64,000 nt of DNA, taken from the NCBI RefSeq assembly GCF_005502465.1, contig NZ_SCOT01000009.1:46860-110859 (forward strand). Direction: 5' to 3'. The position numbers were made by a program, and so were the translations under genes. The notes beneath the pieces were generated by a model. That model searched no databases. It was given only the letters and a program-made list of their open reading frames with translations, and was not told the DNA's origin. Positions 58,101-64,000 of the stretch are shown piece after piece. This DNA is from Sphingopyxis sp. L1A2A (GTDB lineage: Bacteria > Pseudomonadota > Alphaproteobacteria > Sphingomonadales > Sphingomonadaceae). How positions within the stretch are numbered: position 1 is the stretch's first letter; every line of letters starts with the position of its first letter.

Positions 58101-59381
58101 ATGAAACGTCTCGCCACTACGCTCGTCCTACTTGCCACCCTCGTGTCCGCCCCTGCCGTCGCCCAGACCGACTGCCAGCCCGGCACCTATGCAGCGCCCG
58201 ATGGCGATTTCGTTGTGCTCGTGCCGCTGCCGTCGATCCCCGCTCCGGGGCTTCGTTACCTGTTTCGCGACGGTCGCCGCGGCGCGACGTCGGATGCGGG
58301 CGCGCCGCTGGCGTGCGGCACCGGCAAGGTGAGCGTCCAAGGCCGGACGTGGAAACCGATTGCGTTTCGCGAAACGCCGACGACGTTCGACAGCGTGGGG
58401 TCAAAGATATCGGGCGTGCTGATCGAGCCGCCGGGCGCGGCTGATGCCAAGCGACCGCTCGTGGTGATGGTACACGGATCGGAGCGCACGTCGCCAATCG
58501 GCGGTGTCTACGGCTATGCGATGGCGGCGCAGGGCGTTTCAGTGTTCGTCTATGACAAGCGCGGGACGGGCGCGTCGGAAGGTGAATATACGCAGAATTT
58601 CGAACTGCTCGCCGCCGATGCGGCGCAGGCGCTCGATCAGGCGCGGAGCATGACGACGGGGCGTGTGGGCCGCGCCGGGTTTTTCGGCGGCAGCCAGGGC
58701 GGCTGGGTCGCACCGCGCGCTGCGACGTTGACGAAGGCTGATTTTGTCGCGGTCGGTTTCGGCCTTGTCGCGTCGCCGATCGAGGAGGATCGCGAGCAGC
58801 TGGTTTCGGAAGTACGGGCAGCGGGGCGGGGCGATGATGCCGTGCAGCTCGTCAACCGGCTGTCTGCGGCGACAAGCAAGCTGCTGCTGTCGAATTTTGC
58901 CGCGGGGTATGACGAACTCGACGCCGTGCGCCGCGACATGGCGGGCAAACAGTGGACGGCGACGATTGCGGGCGAGCATAGCGGCGCCATACTGCGCATG
59001 TCGAACGACGAACTGCGCCGCGTCGGCCGCGCGCGCTTCGACAATCTGGAACTGATCTGGGACTATGATGCGCTTGCGGCGCTCAAAAAGCTCGATACCC
59101 CGCTACTGTGGGTGCTGGCCGGAGAGGATCGCGAGGCACCGATCGAAACGACGCGTGGCGCGCTGCTCGGGCTGGCGAAGGACGGCAAGCCGGTCGATGT
59201 CTATCTTTTTCCTGAAACCGACCATGGCATGTTCGAGTATCGAACCAATGCCGACGGATCGCGCAGCGGTACGCGGATTACCGACGGCTATTTGAAGCTG
59301 CTCGGCGACTGGATCAAAGGCACGGCGCACGGTCCCTATGGCCGCGCCGAGCATTTGACGAAAAGCGTCACCCCGCGCTGA
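58101..59381 (+). CDS. Exported alpha/beta hydrolase
   Basis: A 426-residue protein with a signal peptide ([22 protein letters not shown]). The hydrolase domain begins near residue 115 with VVMVHGSE (oxyanion region). The catalytic triad is Ser198 (FFGGSQGGW), Asp343 (AGEDREAP) and His375 (ETDHGMF). The first 100 residues form a small beta-rich N-terminal domain. It is related to periplasmic dienelactone-hydrolase-like or acyl-peptidase-like enzymes; the substrate is unknown. It converges with murA, overlapping by 14 bases at the 3' ends. Confidence 0.9.
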   Translation: MKRLATTLVLLATLVSAPAVAQTDCQPGTYAAPDGDFVVLVPLPSIPAPGLRYLFRDGRRGATSDAGAPLACGTGKVSVQGRTWKPIAFRETPTTFDSVGSKISGVLIEPPGAADAKRPLVVMVHGSERTSPIGGVYGYAMAAQGVSVFVYDKRGTGASEGEYTQNFELLAADAAQALDQARSMTTGRVGRAGFFGGSQGGWVAPRAATLTKADFVAVGFGLVASPIEEDREQLVSEVRAAGRGDDAVQLVNRLSAATSKLLLSNFAAGYDELDAVRRDMAGKQWTATIAGEHSGAILRMSNDELRRVGRARFDNLELIWDYDALAALKKLDTPLLWVLAGEDREAPIETTRGALLGLAKDGKPVDVYLFPETDHGMFEYRTNADGSRSGTRITDGYLKLLGDWIKGTAHGPYGRAEHLTKSVTPR

Positions 59382-60651
59382 TCCGCTCGATGTCGGCGCC
59401 GACCGCCTGCAATTTCTCTTCCAGCCGCTCGTAGCCGCGATCGAGGTGATAGACGCGGTTGACCTCGGTCGTTCCCTCTGCCGCCAGACCCGCAATGATC
59501 AGGCTCATCGAGGCGCGCAGGTCGGTCGCCATCACGGGCGCGCCGACGAGGTGATCGACCCCGCGCACCACCGCGCTGCGGCCGCGCACATCAATGTCAC
59601 AGCCCATGCGGGCAAGCTCGGGAACGTGCATGTAGCGGTTCTCGAAGATCGTTTCGGTGAACAGGCTGGCGCCCTTGCCGAGCGTCGCCATCGCCATGAA
59701 CTGTGCCTGCATGTCGGTCGCAAAGCCGGGATAGGGTGCGGTCGACAGGGTGACGGGTTCGGCGCGGCCCGACATCGCAACGCGGATGCCGGTCTTGGTT
59801 TCCTCGACCGTCGCGCCAGCCTGGCGCAGCGCGCTCAGCGTCGCTTCCATCTCGTCGGCCTTCGCGCCGACCAGTTCAACGTCGCCTTCGGTGATCACCG
59901 CGGCGCAGGCATAGCTGCCCGCTTCGATCCGGTCGGCCATGACGCGGTACGTCGCGCCGTGGAGCCGATCGACGCCCTCGATGGTCAGCGTTTCGGTGCC
60001 GATGCCGTCGATATGCGCGCCCATCGCGACCAGGCAGTTGCACAGGTCGACAATCTCGGGCTCGCGCGCGGCGTTTTCGAGGACGCAGGTGCCCTTGGCG
60101 AGCGATGCCGCCATCAGGGCATTTTCAGTCGCGCCGACCGACACCACAGGAAAGGTGAACTTGCCGCCCGCGAGCCGTCCGCCGGGTGCGACGGCCTTTA
60201 CATAACCCGAGGTCAGCTCGATCTGAGCACCAAAGGCTTCCAGGGCTTTCAGGTGAAGATCGATCGGGCGGTTGCCGATCGCGCAGCCGCCGGGCAGCGA
60301 CACGGTCGCCTCACCCGCGCGCGCCAGCAGCGGGCCCAGGACGAGGATCGACGCGCGCATCTTGCGGACGATGTCATAGGGCGCGACGGTCGAGGTCAGC
60401 GTAGTCGTGCGCGCGGTCATCACGCGGCCGAAATCCTCGGGCCGCGATCCCTCGATCGTCGTCGAGCAACCGAGCTGGTTGAGCAGATGGCCAAAGCCGT
60501 CGACGTCGGCGAGCCGCGGCAGGTTGCGCAGCGTCAGCGGCTCGTCGGTGAGCAGCGCGCAGGGCAGCAGGGTGAGCGCCGCATTCTTGGCGCCGGAGAT
60601 GGGGATACGGCCCTTGAGTCGCTGGCCGCCGCGAATGACGATTTGATCCAT
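59368..60651 (-). CDS. murA: UDP-N-acetylglucosamine 1-carboxyvinyltransferase
   Basis: A 427-residue enzyme that transfers enolpyruvate to UDP-GlcNAc, the first committed step of peptidoglycan synthesis. The catalytic cysteine is Cys123 in [15 protein letters not shown] (Cys115 in E. coli numbering), so fosfomycin sensitivity of the enzyme is expected. [21 protein letters not shown] sequence opens the protein (here [17 protein letters not shown]) and [14 protein letters not shown] is typical. It stands alone on minus; its 3' end overlaps that of the hydrolase gene by 14 bases. Confidence 0.97.
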   Translation of the reverse strand: MDQIVIRGGQRLKGRIPISGAKNAALTLLPCALLTDEPLTLRNLPRLADVDGFGHLLNQLGCSTTIEGSRPEDFGRVMTARTTTLTSTVAPYDIVRKMRASILVLGPLLARAGEATVSLPGGCAIGNRPIDLHLKALEAFGAQIELTSGYVKAVAPGGRLAGGKFTFPVVSVGATENALMAASLAKGTCVLENAAREPEIVDLCNCLVAMGAHIDGIGTETLTIEGVDRLHGATYRVMADRIEAGSYACAAVITEGDVELVGAKADEMEATLSALRQAGATVEETKTGIRVAMSGRAEPVTLSTAPYPGFATDMQAQFMAMATLGKGASLFTETIFENRYMHVPELARMGCDIDVRGRSAVVRGVDHLVGAPVMATDLRASMSLIIAGLAAEGTTEVNRVYHLDRGYERLEEKLQAVGADIERISAG

Positions 60652-60823
60652 CGGCTGTCTTTAGCGCACGGGCGCAGGGGCGCAAGCGGGGCTAAACGCT
60701 GCCATGTCCGTCAGACCGTATTCGCCGTGGCTTTCCGGTCCCGAATATGAAACTATCCTCCGCGATATCCGGGTTCGACCAGGGCAGTGCGAACTGAAGC
60801 GGCTTTTCACAGGGGAGAAGGTC

Positions 60824-61831
60824 ATGCGGAATAATGTCGTCACGATCGTTACGTCAGCGGGGTTGATCGCCAGCCAGCTGGCCGTCCCGGCGATGCCGCA
60901 ATCGACCTATCCCTATCCACCGCCGGGTGGTCCGCAGATCCAGCCGCCGCGGCCCGGTTATGATGGTTATGCAGGGACGATCCGCTGCGAATCTCGCAGC
61001 AACAAGACCCAGCGTTGCACGGTGCGCACCGACAATCGCGTCGACTTGCTGCGCGTGATCGGCGGGCGCTGCTCAAAGGGGCGCGACTGGGGCTGGACCG
61101 CGAACCAGATTTGGGTGTCGGGCGGTTGCCGCGCCGAATTCGCTTATGGTTATGCCAATAGCGGCGGCTATCCGACCCCGTTGCCGCAGCCGGTCGACGA
61201 TTATGCGGGGACGCTGAACTGCGAATCGTGGAGCTATAAATATCAGCAATGCAATGTTCCGACGAACGGCCGCGTCGAATTGCTGCGCAAACTTGGCGGC
61301 AAGTGCAACGCTGGGCGGCAATGGGGTTATACCAGCGATTTCATCTGGGTGGACAAGGGCTGCCGCGCCGAATTCGCTTATGGTTATCGCAACTTGGTGC
61401 CGTTGCCGCAGCCGGAGCCCGAGAAAAAGAAAGGGCCAAGCACGGGGCTGATCATCGGTGGCATTGTCGTCGCGGGCGGGTTGATCGCGCTGCTCGCGAG
61501 TCAGAAAAAGAAGAAGCCCGATGGCACCGCCGACGACAGCGCCGCGACGACGCATCCGGCACGCGGACCGGCGACGTTGAGCGCGAACCTCAGCGGGCTG
61601 CCGAGCGCTGCGCGGCCGTCGGTGCAGAATTGCATGACCGACGCGGCGCGGCAGATCGGCGTCACCGGCGGCACACGGCTGTCCTATGACAAGCTGGTGT
61701 CGCTCGAACAGGGCAATGGCGGCTGGCGGATCCGCGCCGCGATGACCGCGACCTATCCCGACGGCGCGCGCGCGATCGAGATGTATTGTCGGGCGACGCC
61801 GCGCGACATCATTCAGCTGGATTTTTCGTAG
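60824..61831 (+). CDS. Exported DUF3011 domain protein
   Basis: A 335-residue protein. Signal peptide at 1-27 (VTIVTSAGLIASQLAVPAMPQ), then two DUF3011 repeats (about 48-110 and 121-185), each with the pattern G-T-(I/L)-x-C-E-S ... R-V-(D/E)-L-L-R ... W-G-(W/Y)-T ... IWV-x-x-GCRAEF and about four cysteines. A membrane helix follows (GLIIGGIVVAGGLIALLAS) and then a C-terminal domain with two cysteines. ATG 60824 has AGGGGAGAAGG upstream; an earlier ATG at 60704 is less likely. DUF3011 has no known function. Confidence 0.87.
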   Translation: MRNNVVTIVTSAGLIASQLAVPAMPQSTYPYPPPGGPQIQPPRPGYDGYAGTIRCESRSNKTQRCTVRTDNRVDLLRVIGGRCSKGRDWGWTANQIWVSGGCRAEFAYGYANSGGYPTPLPQPVDDYAGTLNCESWSYKYQQCNVPTNGRVELLRKLGGKCNAGRQWGYTSDFIWVDKGCRAEFAYGYRNLVPLPQPEPEKKKGPSTGLIIGGIVVAGGLIALLASQKKKKPDGTADDSAATTHPARGPATLSANLSGLPSAARPSVQNCMTDAARQIGVTGGTRLSYDKLVSLEQGNGGWRIRAAMTATYPDGARAIEMYCRATPRDIIQLDFS

Positions 61832-61849
61832 GCGACGATTTTGGTCGCT

Positions 61850-61938
61850 GTCATTGCGAGGAGCGTAGCGACGAAGCAATCTCCAGCTGCCGGAAAGCCC
61901 GACATAGCTGGAGATTGCTTCGCTTCGCTCGCAATGAC
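61850..61938. repeat. Palindromic repeat, family D (second copy)
   Basis: GTCATTGCGAG...CTCGCAATGAC with inner CAATCTCCAGCT/AGCTGGAGATTG arms. It lies between the convergent DUF3011 and isomerase genes. Confidence 0.9.
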
Positions 61939-61946
61939 GGAAGTGT

Positions 61947-62552
61947 TTACGTGAGCAGCGCTGCTTCGACCTGACCAAGCCTGTCCTTGCCAAAGAACAT
62001 CTCGCCATCGACGAAAAAGGTCGGGATGCCGAACACCCCGCGGGCGACCGCGGCCTCTGTGTTGGCGACCAGCTTCGCCTTGATCTCGGGCTCCTGCGTT
62101 CGAGCGAGCAGCGCCGGGCCGTCGAAGCCGTTGGCCGACAGGAACGCCGCGATCACCTCCGGATCGTCCATCTTCAGCCCGTCTTCCCACATCGCGCGGT
62201 TCACCGCGTCGATATAATCGTCGAGAACGCCTTCGTCGTCGGCGACGATCGCGCCGCGCATGATCGTCAGCGTGTTGACGGGGAAATGCGGGTTGATGCG
62301 GAACTTGTTCAGGCCATGCTTTTCGATGAAGCGCCGCATTTCCAGATTTTCATAAGCGAGCTTGGCCGGGGCGTCGGCATATTGGATCATCGGCGCCTTG
62401 TTGCCCGTCGCCTTGAAAATGCCGCCGAGCAGGCAGGGGGTGATGATCAGGTCGGCGCCGGTGCGGTCAAGCAGTTCGGGCAGCGCCTTCATCGACAGAT
62501 AGGCGTTGGGGCTGCCGAAATCGAAGATCAGTTCGAGGGTTCTGGTCACCAT
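61947..62552 (-). CDS. 2-hydroxychromene-2-carboxylate isomerase (DsbA-like/kappa-GST family)
   Basis: A 201-residue DsbA-fold protein with the catalytic serine region FDFGSPNAYLSMKALPELL in place of a CxxC, and GVFGIPTFFVDGEMFFGKDRL near the C-terminus. The family performs glutathione-dependent isomerisation of aromatic catabolic intermediates, as in naphthalene degradation. It overlaps the SDR gene by 7 bases, so the two are probably an operon. The in vivo substrate is unknown. Confidence 0.9.
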   Translation of the reverse strand: MVTRTLELIFDFGSPNAYLSMKALPELLDRTGADLIITPCLLGGIFKATGNKAPMIQYADAPAKLAYENLEMRRFIEKHGLNKFRINPHFPVNTLTIMRGAIVADDEGVLDDYIDAVNRAMWEDGLKMDDPEVIAAFLSANGFDGPALLARTQEPEIKAKLVANTEAAVARGVFGIPTFFVDGEMFFGKDRLGQVEAALLT

Positions 62553-63277
62553 TTTTCTCCCCAGGGGCGCAGGTCGAGTTCGTGCGTCCAGGCGCTTTTC
62601 GGCTGCTGATGAAGCATCACATAATTGGCGGCGATCGCGGCCGGGTTGAGGATCAGATCCTGCGCCTTGGCGTTATCAAAATCGGGATGGCGGCCCTTGA
62701 TGAAGTCGGTGTCGATCGCGCCGTCGATGACGGTGTGGGCAACGTGGATGCCCTGCGGCCCGAGTTCGCGCGCCATCGCCTGCGCGAGCATCCTGAGCGC
62801 TGCTTTCGCGCCCGAGAAAGCGGAAAAACCCGATCCGCCGCGCAACGATGCGGTCGCGCCGGTGAAGATGATCGTGCCGCGGCCGCGCGGGGTCATCCGC
62901 TTGGCCGCTTCGCGCCCCATCAGGAAGCCGCCGAGGCACGCCATTTCCCAGACCTTGGTGTAAACGTGCACCGTCGTTTCGCCGATCGGGAAATTGACGT
63001 TGGCGCCGATGTTGAACACCGCGACCTCGATGGGGCCAACCTCGGCCTCGACCTGATCGAACAGCGCGATCATCGCCGCTTCGTCGCGCGCGTCGGCGGG
63101 GAAGGCGCGGGCCGCCAAGCCGTCGTCGCGGATCGACTGCGCCAGCGCCTCGAGCTGATCGGCGTTGCGTGTCCGGCGGTTGACGCAGGTGGTGAGGCCT
63201 TCGGCGGCGAAGGCGCGGGCGATGGCGCCGCCGGTGGCGTCGCCGGCCCCGATGATGACGGCTGCGGGATTGGGCAT
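62546..63277 (-). CDS. SDR family oxidoreductase
   Basis: A 243-residue short-chain dehydrogenase. The cofactor turn is IIGAGDATGGAIARAFAAEG (GAGxxxGxxxA type), NIGANVNFP matches the NNAG position, and the active site FTGATASLRGGSGFSAFSGAKAALR shows Thr/Ser with Phe-xxx-Lys, the usual Tyr being replaced by Phe (FSGAK). That change would weaken classic dehydrogenase activity. It is divergent from an HxlR regulator with a perfect palindrome between them. Confidence 0.9.
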   Translation of the reverse strand: MPNPAAVIIGAGDATGGAIARAFAAEGLTTCVNRRTRNADQLEALAQSIRDDGLAARAFPADARDEAAMIALFDQVEAEVGPIEVAVFNIGANVNFPIGETTVHVYTKVWEMACLGGFLMGREAAKRMTPRGRGTIIFTGATASLRGGSGFSAFSGAKAALRMLAQAMARELGPQGIHVAHTVIDGAIDTDFIKGRHPDFDNAKAQDLILNPAAIAANYVMLHQQPKSAWTHELDLRPWGEKW

Positions 63278-63306
63278 GAGTGACTCTCCTCTTGCGCTTG
63301 ATAGTA

Positions 63307-63323
63307 ACTATGATAATCATAGT
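63307..63323. promoter_or_regulatory. Perfect 17-bp palindrome, probable HxlR operator
   Basis: ACTATGAT-A-ATCATAGT, with GT and AC one base further out. It lies 30 bases upstream of the SDR start. HxlR-family regulators bind similar ACTAT/ATAGT dyads, and the hxlR-type gene is the divergent neighbour, so control of the SDR-isomerase operon is likely. Confidence 0.7.
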
Positions 63324-63381
63324 GACAAGGGAAATTTTGATCGGTGAAGGGAGCGTAGAGTGCCGAGGCTAGGCAAAACGT

Positions 63382-63457
63382 CGTCATTGCGAGCGAAGCG
63401 AAGCAATCCAGAGTGGCGTAAACCGCTCTGGATTGCTTCGCTTCGCTCGCAATGACG
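63382..63457. repeat. Palindromic repeat, family D (third copy)
   Basis: CGTCATTGCGAGCGAAGCGA and its complement, with AAGCAATCCAGAG/CTCTGGATTGCTT inner arms. It lies between the operator and the HxlR start codon, so it would be in the leader or the promoter region of the regulator. Confidence 0.9.
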
Positions 63458-63474
63458 GGAATGAAGGACGGTCG

Positions 63475-63969
63475 ATGCCCAAACGCACCGATCTGTCAGC
63501 GACCTTTTGCCCCGTCGGCCGCTCGGCCGAGCTGCTTGGCGATCGTGCGGTGCTGCTCATCCTGCGCGACCTATTCTTTGGCAACCGGCGGTTCGAGGTC
63601 ATCGCCGCGAACACCGGGCTTGGCCCGCAGCTCGTGTCGGCGCGGCTCAAGCTGCTCGAGAGCGAAGGCGTGGTCGAGCGCCGCGCGTATCAGGAGCGTC
63701 CCGTCCGCTACGAATATTGGCTGACCGACAAGGGCAAGGATCTGTTCGACGTGCTTTATGCGATGCGCGGCTGGGCCGAACGCTGGGCATATCGCGAAGG
63801 CGAGACCGGCGGCGGGCCGGCGATGCGTTACATCCACCGCGCCTGCGGCACCGATGTCGGGACGGCAATGGTGTGTCCGGGCTGCGGCGAACCGCTGGGT
63901 TATGGTGATCTGAAAGGCGAGCCGTCGGCGGCGCTCAAGGCCGAGCAGGCGCGGCGGAGATCGAACTGA
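63475..63969 (+). CDS. HxlR family winged-helix transcriptional regulator
   Basis: A 164-residue regulator. The HxlR DNA-binding domain covers about 10-100: FCPVGRSAELLGDRAVLLILRDLFFGNRRF (with the conserved N-terminal Cys), GLGPQLVSARLKLLESEGVVER and YEYWLTDKGKDLFDVL. A C-terminal part has CGTDVG and CPGCGEP, possibly a small metal-binding hairpin. ATG 63475 is preceded by GAAGGACGG. It probably controls the divergent SDR/isomerase pair in response to a redox or aromatic signal. Confidence 0.9.
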   Translation: MPKRTDLSATFCPVGRSAELLGDRAVLLILRDLFFGNRRFEVIAANTGLGPQLVSARLKLLESEGVVERRAYQERPVRYEYWLTDKGKDLFDVLYAMRGWAERWAYREGETGGGPAMRYIHRACGTDVGTAMVCPGCGEPLGYGDLKGEPSAALKAEQARRRSN

Positions 63970-63970
63970 A

Positions 63971-64000
63971 TCCCCCACCCGGTAAGGGAGGGGTTAGGGG
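63971..64000. repeat. Start of a GGGGTTAGGGG-type repeat, cut by the right edge
   Basis: CCCCCACCCGGTAAGGGAGG then GGTTAGGGG directly after the HxlR stop. The complement CCCTAACCCCT also occurs near 10576, and GGGGTTAGG near 48011. The element cannot be measured here. Confidence 0.4.

Noticed and set aside
63433..63474. Longer HxlR start reading LRFARNDG
   Set aside because: This stretch is translated from the family D repeat; the ribosome site and family N-terminus point to ATG 63475.

Overview
The window is GC-rich, tightly packed bacterial DNA with about 49 genes that I can support. The organism is probably an alphaproteobacterium of the Sphingomonadales, close to Sphingopyxis, Sphingomonas or Sphingobium. 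Reasons: a zeta-type (DUF1476) ATP-synthase inhibitor next to BolA and Grx4, an ABC/MCE transporter in the order known from Sphingobium linKLMN, an exported S46 peptidase, and several families of short palindromic repeats of the kind scattered through sphingomonad genomes. I see no rRNA, tRNA, insertion sequence, prophage or CRISPR array.

Region 1 (1-10476, minus strand) is the most unusual block. It is a compact gene set running from an exported TPR-CHAT (caspase-like) protein, through a CHASE2-class III nucleotide cyclase and an exported protein of unknown function, to a TpsB outer-membrane transporter and a giant glycine-rich TpsA exoprotein cut by the left edge. The first three genes touch or overlap, and tpsB/tpsA overlap as TGATG. 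I infer a coordinated cell-surface system that joins a periplasmic protease, cyclic-nucleotide signalling and two-partner secretion.

Region 2 (10686-18668, mostly plus) is housekeeping: zeta inhibitor, bolA, grxD; a DUF2332 gene on minus; hisG (short form)-hisD-nusB-thiL; and a proton-pumping pyrophosphatase with a clear terminator. Region 3 (18669-27465) holds a BlaI/M56-peptidase pair behind a perfect BlaI-type operator, an MBL hydrolase with two small envelope-type genes, a membrane protein, nadA, a 961-base gene-free stretch with one DnaA-box match, and two tandem GlsB/YeaQ-like membrane proteins.

Region 4 (27680-44748) holds an RND efflux pair whose permease carries two extra membrane segments, a DUF445 protein, an NAD-binding epimerase, pepN, the four-gene ABC/MCE lipid importer with a STAS-fused permease, a HAD phosphatase, a PLP trans-sulfuration enzyme and a DASS anion transporter. 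Region 5 (44765-51403) has an overlapping minus-strand set pgeF-GNAT-midA-lgt, then an acyl-CoA ligase and a cytochrome b/molybdopterin oxidoreductase pair. Region 6 (51584-64000) contains a DUF1801 protein, an S46 peptidase, argG, a threonine aldolase with a DMT exporter, an alpha/beta hydrolase, murA, a DUF3011 protein, a 2-hydroxychromene-2-carboxylate isomerase with an SDR, and a divergent HxlR regulator behind a perfect 17-bp palindrome.

Many intergenic gaps between convergent genes are filled by palindromic repeats (at least four families), which probably act as transcription ends.
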